The notes under the pieces were generated by a model. That model was given only the letters and a program-made list of their open reading frames with translations, was not told the DNA's origin and searched no databases. This document shows, in pieces, positions 9,260 to 18,637 of a stretch of DNA of 64,000 nucleotides. Numbering within the stretch: position 1 is the first letter of the stretch; every line of letters begins with the position of its first letter. Origin of the DNA: Mycolicibacterium chlorophenolicum (GTDB lineage: Bacteria; Actinomycetota; Actinomycetes; Mycobacteriales; Mycobacteriaceae); NCBI RefSeq assembly GCF_001044235.1, contig NZ_JYNL01000020.1, forward strand, positions 427,111 to 491,110. Direction: 5' to 3'. The position numbers and the translations under genes were made by a program.

Positions 9260-10669
9260 ATGACCGACCCAGACCGCTCCGCCAGCGCCACGCACACGCT
9301 CGAATCCTTCGGTTACAAACAGGAACTGCACCGCTCGGTGTCGACGTTCGACCTGCTGGTCTACGGGCTGGTGTTCATGGTGCCGATCGCGCCGTGGGCG
9401 ATCTTCGGCACCGTCTACAACAGCTCGGCCGGCATGGTGCCGCTCGTCTACGTGATCGGCCTGATCGCGATGATCTTCACCGCGCTCGCCTACTCCCAGA
9501 TGGCCAAGTCGTTCCCGCTGGCGGGGTCGGTCTTCGCCTACGTCGGTCGCGGGATCCATCCGGGTGCAGGGTTTTTCGCCGGGTGGGCGATGCTGCTGGA
9601 CTACCTGCTGGTGCCGACGCTGCTGTACGTGTTCGCCGCCGAATCGATGATCGGCCTGTTCCCGGACACCCCGCGGTGGATGTGGGCGGTGCTGTTCGTG
9701 CTCGTCAACACCGCGATCAACCTTCTCGGCGTCGACTCGCTGAAGATGGCCAACCGGGTGTTCCTGGCGATCGAGCTGGTGTTCGTGGTGGTGTTCGTCG
9801 TCATCGCGGTCCGTGCGATCAGTGGGGCGAGCCTGCCCGACGTCGGCTGGAGCACCAGCCCGATCTGGAATCCCGAGACCGTCAGCGCGCCCCTGGTGGC
9901 CGCCGCCCTGTCGATCGCGGTGCTCAGCTTCCTGGGCTTCGACGGCATCTCCACGCTCGCCGAGGAGTCGACCGGCACCCGCAACCCGGCCGGCAAGGCC
10001 ATGGTGGGCGCGCTGTTCATCGTCGCGTTCCTGTTCATCGTGCAGACCTGGCTGGCGAGCCTGCTGGCCGGCGGACGTGAGTCGTTCCCCGACGACGAGG
10101 TCGGCAACGCGTTCTTCGAGCTGGTGCGCGCCGCGTCGTCGACGGGCTGGATGAACGCGTTCTTCGTCGTCAACGTCCTGGCCGTCGGGTTCGCCAACGC
10201 GATGGCCGCCCAGGCGGCGACCAGCCGACTGCTGTTCTCGATGAGCCGCGACCGCCAGCTGCCCCATTTCCTGTCGAAGATCAGCTCCCGGCAGGTCCCG
10301 ATCGCGGCCATCCTGACGGTCAGCGCGCTGTCGATCGTGCTGGTGCTGTTCTTCGTCGGGCAGATCGGCCTGATCTCGTCGCTGGTGAACTTCGGCGCAC
10401 TGTTCGCGTTCTGCCTGCTGCACATCTCGGTGGCGTGGTACTACCTCGGGCGCAAGAAGTCCAAGAACTACCTGCTGCACCTGGTGGTGCCGGCGCTGGG
10501 CTTCGTGATCATCGCCTACGTGCTGATCAACGCCGACTCGCTGGCCAAGATCGGCGGCATCGTGTGGCTGGCGATCGGCACGATCGTCTACATCGTCAAC
10601 CGGGTACGCGGCGTCAGCGCAGGGCCGTCACCGGATCACGCGGCAACGGTGCCCGCCGAGACGCGCTGA
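9260..10669 (+). CDS. APC-superfamily amino acid permease
   Basis: The 469-residue integral membrane protein has about 12 hydrophobic segments. It begins with the family entry sequence LHRSVSTFDLLVYGLVFMVP and includes the conserved FLGFDGISTLAEE stretch after segment 5 that marks the APC family. It would import an amino acid or amine by proton symport or exchange. The start is ATG 9260, with GAGGACAG upstream; longer readings run back into the hydrolase gene. It is probably co-transcribed with that hydrolase. The stop directly abuts the stop of the convergent GGDEF gene. Confidence 0.88.
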   Translation: MTDPDRSASATHTLESFGYKQELHRSVSTFDLLVYGLVFMVPIAPWAIFGTVYNSSAGMVPLVYVIGLIAMIFTALAYSQMAKSFPLAGSVFAYVGRGIHPGAGFFAGWAMLLDYLLVPTLLYVFAAESMIGLFPDTPRWMWAVLFVLVNTAINLLGVDSLKMANRVFLAIELVFVVVFVVIAVRAISGASLPDVGWSTSPIWNPETVSAPLVAAALSIAVLSFLGFDGISTLAEESTGTRNPAGKAMVGALFIVAFLFIVQTWLASLLAGGRESFPDDEVGNAFFELVRAASSTGWMNAFFVVNVLAVGFANAMAAQAATSRLLFSMSRDRQLPHFLSKISSRQVPIAAILTVSALSIVLVLFFVGQIGLISSLVNFGALFAFCLLHISVAWYYLGRKKSKNYLLHLVVPALGFVIIAYVLINADSLAKIGGIVWLAIGTIVYIVNRVRGVSAGPSPDHAATVPAETR

Positions 10670-11752
10670 TCACCCTCGGGGCCGGCGAGGCGACTCCAGC
10701 AGTCGCTGCTCGACCCGGTCGCCGCCGGCCCGTTTGGCCTGATACATCGCGGCATCGGCGATGCCGATGAGCTGGTCGAGGAACTCCGGGCGGGCGGCGG
10801 CCTCCTCCCCGATCTCCGCCGTGCACGTGCCCAGACTGGCGGTGATCCCGAACGGCAGCCCGGCGACACCCTGGCGGATGGCGTGCGTGGTCTCGGTGTG
10901 CTCCGCCGCCGCACCGGCGTCCGCGACCACGAACTCCTCGCCTCCGAGACGGCCGAGAACCGCTGTCGGACCGCAGGTTCGGCGCAGCAGTTCACCGACC
11001 GCGGCGAGTGCCTGGTCTCCTACCGCGTGACCGCGCGAATCGTTGAGACCCTTGAAGTCGTCGAGGTCGATCATCGTGACGTTCACGCCCGTGCCGATCT
11101 GCTGCGCGGCGATCATGTCGTTCGCGGCCTGAGAGAACGAGCGGCGGTTGAGAAGACCGGTGAGAGGGTCGCGATCGGATTCGGCCAGATCCGCGTGCAG
11201 TGAGTGCACCAGTGAGTAGATGCCGAACGGCACTCCGATGTTGAGCGCCGCCACTGTGACCACGGCGGCGACGGTCACCGCGACGTCACCGGTGTCGGCG
11301 ACCAGGCGGCCCGCCGTGATCGCCGCGCACGTGGCCGCGACGCCGAAGTTCCCCAGCACGTCGACGAGGGTGTGGAAGTACGCGAGATATCCGCCCAGCA
11401 CGGCGAACACCACGCAGCCCATCAGGCCGGCATAGGCATAGGACATCGACAACACGCCCGCGGCGATGCAGCCACAGCAGACCACGTTGTAGACCAGGGA
11501 CTGGACACGCGTCGGCCACCCGAGCAACCACACCGTCGACACCGCGACCGCGCAGACGCCGGAGGCGACCGCGACCGCCCGCGTCACCGGCGTGGCCGGG
11601 CCGACCGGGCTGGCGAGCAGCACCACCGGCAGCGCCCCCAGCACCCAGGTGAACGCGAATATGGCGTAGCGCCAGGTCTTTTCCAGGCCGCGTTCACGCA
11701 GGTAGGAGCTGAACGAGTCGAATCGGCCAGCTTGTCGCCACCACCCGGACAT
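10670..11752 (-). CDS. Membrane-anchored GGDEF-domain protein (putative diguanylate cyclase)
   Basis: The 360-residue protein has an N-terminal membrane region of about six hydrophobic segments (roughly residues 25-190) and a C-terminal GGDEF domain. The active-site loop reads GGEEF within RLGGEEFVV, and the domain opens with DPLTGLLNRRSF. An intact G-G-(D/E)-E-F loop predicts cyclic di-GMP synthesis. No EAL domain is attached. The substrate-binding RSF and MIDLDDFKGLND stretches are present. The N-terminal membrane part resembles MASE-type sensors but is not a family I can name. It is convergent with the permease gene. Confidence 0.82.
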   Translation of the reverse strand: MSGWWRQAGRFDSFSSYLRERGLEKTWRYAIFAFTWVLGALPVVLLASPVGPATPVTRAVAVASGVCAVAVSTVWLLGWPTRVQSLVYNVVCCGCIAAGVLSMSYAYAGLMGCVVFAVLGGYLAYFHTLVDVLGNFGVAATCAAITAGRLVADTGDVAVTVAAVVTVAALNIGVPFGIYSLVHSLHADLAESDRDPLTGLLNRRSFSQAANDMIAAQQIGTGVNVTMIDLDDFKGLNDSRGHAVGDQALAAVGELLRRTCGPTAVLGRLGGEEFVVADAGAAAEHTETTHAIRQGVAGLPFGITASLGTCTAEIGEEAAARPEFLDQLIGIADAAMYQAKRAGGDRVEQRLLESPRRPRG

Positions 11753-11848
11753 GCAGGGTCCCGTCGTGTTCTTCCCCGGTCGCTGTTGTTCACGCAGCCA
11801 GGTGAATTGTGCCCGCCCGCACTCCTGCCGACACCGCGGGGTGCCGCA

Positions 11849-13057
11849 TCAACCGAGCGCGGCCCGCACGCTCGAGGCGAGATCGCCGCGCTCGCCGACC
11901 ACGACGTCGCCCAACCCGAGCCAGCCGGCCATCGACGTCAGTTCCGCGGCAAGCGATTCGGCGATTCGGCGCGGGTCCTCGTCGGGTTCGCTGAACGCGC
12001 CCACCACCTGCAGGGCGCCGGCGGTCCGGTCGGCCTTGAGGTCCACGCGACCGACCAGCCGGCCGTCCATCAGGAACGGCCACACGTAGTAGCCGTACTG
12101 CCGCTTCGGCGCCGGCGTGTAGATCTCGATGCGGTAGTGGAAGCCGAAGAGCCTCTCGACCCGGGGCCGGAAGAAGACCAACGGGTCGAACGGGCACAGC
12201 AGCGCGGCGCCCCGGTCGCGGCGCGGCACGATCTGGCCGGCGCGCAGATAGGCCGGCGCGGTCCACCCGTCCACCTGCACCGGTTCGAGCTCGCCGGAAG
12301 CCATGAGGTCGGCGATCGCCGGTTTGACCTGCCGGGCGCCGAGCCGGAAGTAGTCGCGCAGATCGGCCTCGGTGGCCACGCCGAGCGCCGTGGCGGCCCG
12401 CAGCGTGAGTTCCCGGACGGCCTGCGCCTCGTCCACGTGGCGCGCCACCACCTCGGCGGGCAGCACGCGTTCGGTGAGGTCGTAGTGCCGCGCGAACCCG
12501 ATGCGGGTCGCGGTGGTCAGCACCCCGGACGACCACAGCGCCTCGGCCACCCACTTGGTGTCGCTGCGGTCCCACCACGGTCCTTTGCGCCCGCGCGGTT
12601 CGGATTCCAGATGGGCCTCGATCTGCCCCGCGGTCGCCGGGCCGAGTTCGGCGACCGCGGCGACGATGTCCTCGGCGAGCTTGGCGTTGCGCTTGACGAT
12701 CTCGGTCCCCCACCGGCCGTGCGAGTACTCGCGCATCCGCCACCGCATCAACGGCCAGTCGTCGACGGCCATCAGCGCCGCCTCGTGCGCCCAGTACTCG
12801 ACGAGCAACCGGGGCGAGCGCGCCGAGTGGCTCCAGGCCGCCCGGTCGAGAAGGTCGCGGTCGTAGGGGCCGAGCCGACTGAACACCGGCGCATAGTGGG
12901 CGCGCACCGACACCGACACCGAATCGAGCTGCAGCACCTGGATCCGGGCGATCAGTCTCTTCAGGTGCGCGCGGGTGACCGGTCCCGCCGGCTTGGCGTC
13001 CGCGAAACCCTGGGCCGCCACGGCCACCCGCCGCGCCTGCGCAGCGGTGAGCCTCAT
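11849..13057 (-). CDS. Winged-helix DNA-binding domain protein (YcaQ/AlkX-like, DUF1006)
   Basis: The 402-residue protein belongs to the HTH_42 (PF06224) family: [16 protein letters not shown] at the start, the [13 protein letters not shown] segment, and central [31 protein letters not shown]. In E. coli the family member YcaQ unhooks interstrand crosslinks as a DNA glycosylase, so a DNA-repair role is plausible here. The start is ATG 13057, overlapping the dfrA stop as ATGA. Frames extending to 13207 only read through dfrA. Translation is probably coupled to thyA-dfrA. The repair role is inferred from the family. Confidence 0.8.
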   Translation of the reverse strand: MRLTAAQARRVAVAAQGFADAKPAGPVTRAHLKRLIARIQVLQLDSVSVSVRAHYAPVFSRLGPYDRDLLDRAAWSHSARSPRLLVEYWAHEAALMAVDDWPLMRWRMREYSHGRWGTEIVKRNAKLAEDIVAAVAELGPATAGQIEAHLESEPRGRKGPWWDRSDTKWVAEALWSSGVLTTATRIGFARHYDLTERVLPAEVVARHVDEAQAVRELTLRAATALGVATEADLRDYFRLGARQVKPAIADLMASGELEPVQVDGWTAPAYLRAGQIVPRRDRGAALLCPFDPLVFFRPRVERLFGFHYRIEIYTPAPKRQYGYYVWPFLMDGRLVGRVDLKADRTAGALQVVGAFSEPDEDPRRIAESLAAELTSMAGWLGLGDVVVGERGDLASSVRAALG

Positions 13058-13539
13058 GCCCGCCGGTAGCTGTAGAACCGGTAGCGCAGCCCCGAAGAGC
13101 TGTCCTGCCAATCCCCTTCGGTCCCGATCCAGTCCCCGTCGAGGACCGGCGCCAGCGCATCGTCGTCCTCCCGGCGCAGGTCGATGTCGATCTCGGTGAC
13201 CTCGCACCGTGTCGCCAGCGGCAACGTCAGCCCGTAGATCTCCGACCCGCCGATCACCCAGGCGCCGTCGAGCGTCACGTCCTCGAGGCGCGTCACGGTC
13301 CGTGCTCCCTCAGCCATGTAGTCAGCATGACGGGTGAGTACGACATTCTCCCGGCCCGGCAGCGGCCGGAACTTCGCCGGCAGCGACTCCCAGGTCCGGC
13401 GCCCCATGATCACGGTGTGTCCCATGGTGAGGTCCTTGAACCGCGCCATGTCCTCGGGCAGCCGCCAGGGAATGCCGTTGCCGCGGCCGATGACGCCGGA
13501 GGAGGACTGCGCCCAGATCAGATTCAGGCCGTGGCTCAC
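13054..13539 (-). CDS. dfrA: Dihydrofolate reductase
   Basis: DHFR regenerates tetrahydrofolate after the ThyA reaction and is the trimethoprim target. The 161-residue protein shows [16 protein letters not shown] with the catalytic Asp30 (Asp27 in M. tuberculosis numbering). It also has the NADPH segment [22 protein letters not shown], and the GGSEIY glycine pair. The start is GTG 13539, overlapping the thyA stop (GTGA). The last bases overlap the YcaQ-like gene. It is the second gene of a thyA-dfrA pair, the usual order in mycobacteria. Confidence 0.95.
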   Translation of the reverse strand: MSHGLNLIWAQSSSGVIGRGNGIPWRLPEDMARFKDLTMGHTVIMGRRTWESLPAKFRPLPGRENVVLTRHADYMAEGARTVTRLEDVTLDGAWVIGGSEIYGLTLPLATRCEVTEIDIDLRREDDDALAPVLDGDWIGTEGDWQDSSSGLRYRFYSYRRA

Positions 13540-14336
13540 ACCGCCACCGGGGCTTTGATCGCCGGGTGCGGGTCGTAGTTCTTGACGATGACATCCTCGT
13601 AGGTGTAGTCGAAGATCGAATCACGCTGCGCCAGCACGAGTTCCGGATAGGGCCGGGCTTCGCGGGACAGTTGCTCGGTGACCTGCTCGACGTGGTTGTC
13701 GTAGATGTGGCAGTCCCCGCCGGTCCAGATGAACTCCCCCACGTCCAGTCCGGCCTGGGCGGCCATCATGTGCGTCAGCAGCGCATAGCTGGCGATATTG
13801 AACGGCACGCCGAGGAACAGGTCGGCGCTGCGCTGGTAGAGCTGGCAACTCAGCCGGCCCTCGGCGACGTAGAACTGGAAGAACGCGTGACACGGCGGCA
13901 GCGCCATCTGCGGGATCTCGCCGACGTTCCAGGCCGAGACGATGTTGCGACGGCTGTCCGGGTCGCTGCGCAGCAGGTCGAGCGCGGCGCTGATCTGGTC
14001 GATGTGCTCGCCGGACGGTGTCGGCCACGACCGCCACTGCACGCCGTAGACGGGGCCGAGATCACCTGTCGGGGAAGCCCATTCGTCCCAGATCGTGACG
14101 CCGTGCTGCTGCAGCCAGCCGACGTTGGAGTCGCCGCGCAGGAACCACAGCAGCTCGTAGACGATCGACTTGGTGTGCACCTTCTTGGTGGTGATCAACG
14201 GGAAGCCGGCGTTCAGGTCGTAGCGCATCTGGTGGCCGAACAGGCTGCGGGTGCCGGTGCCGGTGCGGTCGGATTTGGCGGTTCCGTGCTCGAGCACCAG
14301 GCGCAGAAGGTCCTCGTACGGGGTGGGGATCGGCAC
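13536..14336 (-). CDS. thyA: Thymidylate synthase (ThyA)
   Basis: ThyA makes dTMP from dUMP and methylenetetrahydrofolate, releasing dihydrofolate for the adjacent DHFR. The 266-residue protein has the folate/dUMP arginine loop ([12 protein letters not shown]), the catalytic Cys149 in [11 protein letters not shown], the [13 protein letters not shown] motif and the HIYDNH segment. The length equals that of bacterial ThyA proteins lacking the Lactobacillus-type insert. A 4-base overlap couples it to dfrA. The divergent spacer to the dienelactone hydrolase gene is only 42 bases. Confidence 0.96.
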   Translation of the reverse strand: MPIPTPYEDLLRLVLEHGTAKSDRTGTGTRSLFGHQMRYDLNAGFPLITTKKVHTKSIVYELLWFLRGDSNVGWLQQHGVTIWDEWASPTGDLGPVYGVQWRSWPTPSGEHIDQISAALDLLRSDPDSRRNIVSAWNVGEIPQMALPPCHAFFQFYVAEGRLSCQLYQRSADLFLGVPFNIASYALLTHMMAAQAGLDVGEFIWTGGDCHIYDNHVEQVTEQLSREARPYPELVLAQRDSIFDYTYEDVIVKNYDPHPAIKAPVAV

Positions 14337-14378
14337 GCGCTCAGCTTACGTGCAACGGCTCGGAGTAGAACGGAACCC

Positions 14379-15116
14379 ATGCCGAGGATCACCGACACTG
14401 TCACCACCGCCGACGGCTCCTGCCCGGTCAGCCTGCACACCCCCGACGGCGACGGGCCCTGGCCCGGCGTCGTCATGTATCCCGACGCCGGCGGGGCCCG
14501 GCCGACGTTCCGCGCGATGGCCGACAAACTGGCCGAGTACGGGTACGCGGTGCTGGTGCCCGACGTCTACTACCGCGACGGCGACTGGGCGCCGTTCTCC
14601 ATGACCACGGTGTTCTCCGACGAGGCCGAACGCACCCGGCTGTTCGGGATGATGGCGAAGGTGACCCCGGAGATCATGGCCACCGATGCGCAGGCCTTCT
14701 TCGACTACCTGGCGGACCGCCCCGAGGTCAGCGGGTCCTCGTTCGGGACGACGGGCTACTGCATGGGTGGGCGGACGTCGCTGGTGGTCGCCGGCCGGCT
14801 GCCCGACCGGGTGGCGGCGGCGATGTCGTTCCACGGCGGCGGCCTGGTCACCGACGATCCGTCGAGCCCTCACCTGATGGCCGATCAGATCACCGCGGCC
14901 GTGTACGTCGGTGCCGCCAAGAACGACCGCTCGTTCACCGTCGCCGACGGCGAGGTGCTGGACAAGGCGCTCACGGCCGCCGGTGTCGAGCACACCGTGG
15001 TGTTCTACGACGCCTTCCACGGCTTCGCGGTGCCGGACAACGAGCCCTACGACGAGCCCGCGGCGCGGCGGCACTGGGAGGCGATGCGCTCGTTCTTCGG
15101 CGCTCACCTAGGGTGA
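14379..15116 (+). CDS. Dienelactone hydrolase family protein
   Basis: The 245-residue alpha/beta hydrolase has the nucleophile elbow GYCMGG with Cys128, the catalytic Asp region (AKNDRSF) and the His in AFHGFAV, which is the Cys-Asp-His triad of dienelactone hydrolases. Members open dienelactones in chlorocatechol breakdown, but many have unknown ester substrates. The homologue in M. tuberculosis (Rv2765) also lies divergently beside thyA. The ATG at 14379 is chosen because longer frames run across the thyA promoter. It overlaps the next gene by GTGA. Confidence 0.83.
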   Translation: MPRITDTVTTADGSCPVSLHTPDGDGPWPGVVMYPDAGGARPTFRAMADKLAEYGYAVLVPDVYYRDGDWAPFSMTTVFSDEAERTRLFGMMAKVTPEIMATDAQAFFDYLADRPEVSGSSFGTTGYCMGGRTSLVVAGRLPDRVAAAMSFHGGGLVTDDPSSPHLMADQITAAVYVGAAKNDRSFTVADGEVLDKALTAAGVEHTVVFYDAFHGFAVPDNEPYDEPAARRHWEAMRSFFGAHLG

Positions 15117-16042
15117 GCAGCGTGTATGACCAGACTTTCAGCGAATCGGCGCACGGTGAGCACGGCACGCGGATAGACCCCGTGCTCGCGCGCAGCTGGC
15201 TGCTCGTCAACGGCGCCTCCTACGAACGGTTCGCACCCGCCGTGGAGTCCCGGGCCGACATCGTCGTCCTCGACATCGAGGATGCGGTCGCCCCGAAGGA
15301 CAAGGCCGCCGCGCGGGAGAACGTCACCCGTTGGCTCGCCGCGGGACATGACGACTGGGTGCGGGTCAACGGTTTCGGTACGGAATGGTGGGCCGGTGAT
15401 CTCGAGATGCTGGCCGGCACGTCGGTCGGCGGGGTGATGCTGGCGATGGTGGAATCGGTCGACCACGTCACCGAGACCGCGAAGCGGCTCCCGAACGTGC
15501 CGATCGTCGCGCTGGTCGAAACCGCCCGCGGGCTGGAACGCATCACCGAGATCGCCTCGGCGAAGGGCACTTTCCGGTTGGCGTTCGGGATCGGCGACTT
15601 CCGCCGCGACACCGGCTTCGGCGACAATCCGACCACGCTGGCGTATGCGCGGTCGCGCTTCACCATCGCGGCGAAGGCCGCACACCTGCCGAGCGCGATC
15701 GACGGCCCGACCGTCGGGTCGAGCGCGCTGCGGCTCAGCGAGGCGACGGCGGTCTCGGCCGAATTCGGGATGACCGGCAAGATCTGTCTCACGCCGGATC
15801 AGTGCCCGACGGTCAACGAGGGCCTGTCCCCGTCAGTCGAGGAGATCGGCTGGGCCAAGGAGTTCCTGGTCGAGTTCGAACGCGACGGCGGCGAGATCCG
15901 CAACGGCTCCGATCTGCCCCGGATCGCGCGGGCCAACAAGATCCTCGCCCTCGCCCGCTCGTACGGCATCGAGCCCTCGCATTTCGAGGACGTCGACGAC
16001 CCGGTGCACATTCCGGCGCCGTCGGACACCTACCACTACTGA
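15113..16042 (+). CDS. CitE-like HpcH/HpaI aldolase/citrate lyase family protein (acyl-CoA ester lyase)
   Basis: The 309-residue TIM-barrel protein has the CitE features: SWLLVNGAS near the N terminus, the metal-binding segment VVLDIEDAVAP, RVNGFGTEW, VALVETARGL with a conserved Glu, and FGIGDFRRD. Free-standing CitE-like proteins act as malyl-CoA or beta-methylmalyl-CoA lyases or thioesterases, such as CLYBL in itaconate/citramalyl-CoA breakdown. Which reaction applies here is not evident. The start at GTG 15113 overlaps the dienelactone hydrolase stop, so the two genes are translationally coupled. The 3' end overlaps the convergent membrane protein gene by 7 bases. Confidence 0.8.
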   Translation: MSSVYDQTFSESAHGEHGTRIDPVLARSWLLVNGASYERFAPAVESRADIVVLDIEDAVAPKDKAAARENVTRWLAAGHDDWVRVNGFGTEWWAGDLEMLAGTSVGGVMLAMVESVDHVTETAKRLPNVPIVALVETARGLERITEIASAKGTFRLAFGIGDFRRDTGFGDNPTTLAYARSRFTIAAKAAHLPSAIDGPTVGSSALRLSEATAVSAEFGMTGKICLTPDQCPTVNEGLSPSVEEIGWAKEFLVEFERDGGEIRNGSDLPRIARANKILALARSYGIEPSHFEDVDDPVHIPAPSDTYHY

Positions 16043-16503
16043 CCGTGCGCGGCGCGGTGGCGTGAGTGCAGGAAGCTCCGCACGCCCCGCACGATGCCGC
16101 GCGCCGCGTAGACCCCGGCCATGACCGACAACACGATCAACACGATGAACAACAGGAGCCAGTTCGTCCGGGCGTGGTCGACGTTCCACCACACGACGGT
16201 GAACAGGACGGCGCACACGAACACGACGATGTCGCGCCAGTTGCCCTCGTAGGACGCGGCGAGTTCGCGAAGTTCGCGGTTCCTGTGCACGGCGGCGATC
16301 AGGTCGTCGATGCGAAGGTTGATGATGCGCTGCAGTTCGGCGCGCCGCTGGACCTGGTCTTCCGGGATGCGCGCCAGCAGGTCCATGTCCTTGACGATCA
16401 AAGCCTGGATATCAGGCCCTTTGAGGTTGCCCGCGGCCATTCCCAGCAGCGCGCCGCCGGCGATCGGAGCCCCGGCGAGGGCGATTTCGGAGATACCGGG
16501 CAT
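16036..16503 (-). CDS. Hypothetical protein with two C-terminal membrane segments
   Basis: I do not recognise a family. The 155-residue protein begins with a glycine/alanine-rich stretch (PIAGGALLGMAAGN). Next comes a charged helical middle (about residues 35-85, with IPEDQVQRRAELQRIINLRIDDL), and then two adjacent hydrophobic segments (about 92-110 and 113-135) and a basic tail. The ATG at 16503 is preceded by AGGA at good spacing and is preferred over a GTG 12 bases upstream. It is a single gene, convergent with the CitE-like gene. Confidence 0.6.
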   Translation of the reverse strand: MPGISEIALAGAPIAGGALLGMAAGNLKGPDIQALIVKDMDLLARIPEDQVQRRAELQRIINLRIDDLIAAVHRNRELRELAASYEGNWRDIVVFVCAVLFTVVWWNVDHARTNWLLLFIVLIVLSVMAGVYAARGIVRGVRSFLHSRHRAAHGQ

Positions 16504-16601
16504 GTCAGTCCTCACGTCGGTGCGTCAATGTCGGAGCAAGTGTGCCGCCCCGTGAGTGGGCGCGCTGACGAACGCGCCGCATCCACGGCACCGCGCAATC
16601 G

Positions 16602-17459
16602 TCATTGCGACACTCCGACGGATGCGGAACCGAGCCGAGCGGGCACCGTGGGGTCGTGGGAGGGCAGGATCAGCCCAGCGTCGCGCAAGCGGGATTGCAA
16701 TGCCCGCACCCGCCGCATGTCCGTGTGGATGCCTGCCGTCGGCGCCGCAGGGTCCATGCCATCGGCGGTGAACGAGGTGTCGCCGGTGAACCAGATGTCC
16801 GTCTGATCCGTCGTGAGTCGCACGGTGACGGAACCGGGAGTGTGACCGGGCGTGTGGATCGCACTCAACGAGCCGTCGTCGGTCAGCATCACGGCCGTGC
16901 CCAGATCGGTCGCGGTGCCCTCGACATCGACGTGGCGGATACGCGTCGACCCGTCACGCCAGCGCCAGTGCAGCGCACCGATTCGGCCCGCGGCGAGGTC
17001 CTCGGCCCGGGTGGTCCAGATGTCCGCGCGGGGAAACGACGGCACAGTTCCGGTGTGGTCGACGTGCTGGTGGGTCAGCACCAGCGCGCGAACATTCTCC
17101 GGATCGAGTCCGGCGTCGGCCATCCGCTCGGGCAGGGCTGCGCCCTCCTGGACGGTCAGCTTGATGAACGACCGGATCACCGTTCCGGTGCGGGGATCGG
17201 GCCGCCAGGAGTGCGGATCGTTGTAGGACGGCGAGGCCCCGGCGTCGACGACGAAGAGTCCGTCGGGGTGCTCGATGACGTAGCTCCAGATCGGCATCGG
17301 CGGGGCGAAGCGGCGGTCGGCCAGGATGGCGAGAAGGCGCAGAGCCGAGGGCGTGCGCTCGGGAAGGCAGCAGGTGGCGTGGCATCGCTTGATCGTCACG
17401 GTGCCGCAGTGCACTGCACGAACCCGTACGGCACGGCCGTTCACGGTGAAGGTCTGCAT
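16602..17459 (-). CDS. Metallo-beta-lactamase-fold hydrolase (N-acyl homoserine lactonase-like)
   Basis: The 285-residue protein has the zinc motif HQHVDH (residues 130-135), a second ligand region at HTPGHTPGS, and GDTSF with the bridging aspartate. The layout, with VDAGASPSYNDP before the zinc motif, matches the AHL-lactonase/AttM branch of the fold, which hydrolyses lactones. The substrate cannot be fixed from sequence. The ATG at 17459 has AGGA seven bases upstream; an alternative ATG at 17465 is too close to it. The gene is divergent from a TetR regulator, with two operator-like repeats between. Confidence 0.78.
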   Translation of the reverse strand: MQTFTVNGRAVRVRAVHCGTVTIKRCHATCCLPERTPSALRLLAILADRRFAPPMPIWSYVIEHPDGLFVVDAGASPSYNDPHSWRPDPRTGTVIRSFIKLTVQEGAALPERMADAGLDPENVRALVLTHQHVDHTGTVPSFPRADIWTTRAEDLAAGRIGALHWRWRDGSTRIRHVDVEGTATDLGTAVMLTDDGSLSAIHTPGHTPGSVTVRLTTDQTDIWFTGDTSFTADGMDPAAPTAGIHTDMRRVRALQSRLRDAGLILPSHDPTVPARLGSASVGVSQ

Positions 17460-17484
17460 GATCATGTCCTGTCGGCGACGAAGA

Positions 17485-17529
17485 TGAACACTGTTAATCT
17501 TGACCGCGGTGTTGAACACTGTCAATCTT
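17485..17529. promoter_or_regulatory. Pair of TetR-type operator candidates between the lactonase-like gene and its TetR neighbour
   Basis: The sequence TGAACACTG-T-Y-AATCTT occurs twice as a 17-base direct repeat, at 17485-17501 and 17513-17529, 28 bases apart, with one difference (T/C). Each copy is itself an imperfect palindrome close to TTGAACAnTGTTCAA, a common TetR-family operator. Both lie in the divergent promoter, so one regulator dimer per site could shut off both genes. The second copy ends just before the TetR GTG at 17536. Confidence 0.6.
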
Positions 17530-17535
17530 CGTGGC

Positions 17536-18141
17536 GTGAGTCGAGGCGTCGGACAGCATCACGGTGCTCTTCGCTCGTCGCTGATCGACGCCGCGCTCGA
17601 ACTGGTCGCCGAGTCCGACCCGGAGAAGGTGACGCTTCGGGCCGTTGCCCGTCGTGCGGGGGTGTCGGCCGCGGCGCCCTATCACCACTTTCCGGACAAG
17701 GATGCGCTGCTGGCAGCGGTCGCGTGCGACGGGTTCGACGCACTCGGCAGCGTTCAGTCCGCGGTTCTCGGCGGGCCCGGTTCGGCGTCGGATCGGCTCG
17801 AGGAGCTGGCGAGGCAGTACGTGCTTTTCGCCATGCGACATCGCACGCACTACCGGTTGATGTTCCGGACGGTGCCGACCGAGGTCGGGGGCGACGAGGG
17901 CGTGGCGCTCAGGGAAGCCGCATCCGCGGCCTTCGGTCGCCTGAGCGACGCTGTGCGAGAGGCCAATCCGCGGTTGACTGTCGAGGAAGCCGGCAGGCGC
18001 GCCGTTCTGGGATGGGCCCTGGCTCACGGCGCGGTCGATGTCGGTTCATGGGCGGCGGCGCTGCGACCGGATCATGACACCGACAGCTTGGCCAGGGATG
18101 TCGGCCGCGCGGTGCGGGACATGGCGGTGCAGTCGGCCTGA
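17536..18141 (+). CDS. TetR/AcrR family transcriptional regulator
   Basis: The 201-residue protein has the TetR DNA-binding domain (about residues 10-60): LIDAALELVAESDPEKVTLRAVARRAGVSAAAPYHHFPDKDALLAAV. The C-terminal part is a variable helical ligand domain of the type seen in WHG/TetR_C regulators (YRLMFRT). GTG 17536 is preferred over an upstream in-frame start at 17500, because that one would lie inside the first operator repeat. It is divergent from the lactonase-like hydrolase, the probable target along with itself. Confidence 0.82.
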   Translation: MSRGVGQHHGALRSSLIDAALELVAESDPEKVTLRAVARRAGVSAAAPYHHFPDKDALLAAVACDGFDALGSVQSAVLGGPGSASDRLEELARQYVLFAMRHRTHYRLMFRTVPTEVGGDEGVALREAASAAFGRLSDAVREANPRLTVEEAGRRAVLGWALAHGAVDVGSWAAALRPDHDTDSLARDVGRAVRDMAVQSA

Positions 18142-18153
18142 GCCGGGCGTGCG

Positions 18154-18612
18154 TCACATGAGCGCAGCGGCGACGGTCGCGCCGAGGTTCCAGCACGCTT
18201 CCAGGTCGGCCTTGGTCGGCTTGCCCGACACGATGACGGTTTCGGCCGCGCGCTCCCACCCCAGCCCGCCGGTGATCCCGTCGAGGGCCCGCACGGCGCC
18301 CTCGGTGCCCTCGTTGCCGTGCAGGAAGACGCCGAACGGTCGCCCCCCTGTGGAATCCAGCAGCTGGTAATAGCTCTGATCGAACGCGTGCTTGAGGGCG
18401 CCGGAGAGGTAACCGAGGTTCACCGGGCTGCCGAGCAGGTAGCCGTCGGCCTGCAGCATCTCCACCGGCGAGACGGTCAGCGCCGGTCGTCGTATCACCT
18501 CCACGCCCTCGATCTCCGGGTCGGTCGCGCCGGCGATGACGGCGTCGAGCATCTCGTGGCAGTGCGGCGACGGCGTGTGGTGCACGATCAGCAGACTCGA
18601 CGAGGTCGTCAT
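18154..18612 (-). CDS. Flavodoxin/NAD(P)H-dependent FMN reductase-like protein
   Basis: The 152-residue protein has a flavodoxin-like fold: strand LLIVHHTPSPHCHEM with the phosphate loop, the LLGSPVNLGYLSGALKHAFDQ segment that cradles the flavin, and a FLHGNEG loop. Related flavodoxin_5 or NADPH-dependent FMN reductase proteins bind FMN and transfer electrons. The ATG at 18612 is chosen; longer frames run back into the FUSC gene. It lies 25 bases after the FUSC stop and may be co-transcribed with it. Confidence 0.72.
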   Translation of the reverse strand: MTTSSSLLIVHHTPSPHCHEMLDAVIAGATDPEIEGVEVIRRPALTVSPVEMLQADGYLLGSPVNLGYLSGALKHAFDQSYYQLLDSTGGRPFGVFLHGNEGTEGAVRALDGITGGLGWERAAETVIVSGKPTKADLEACWNLGATVAAALM

Positions 18613-18637
18613 CGACCGATTGTGCACGGGGCCGGCG

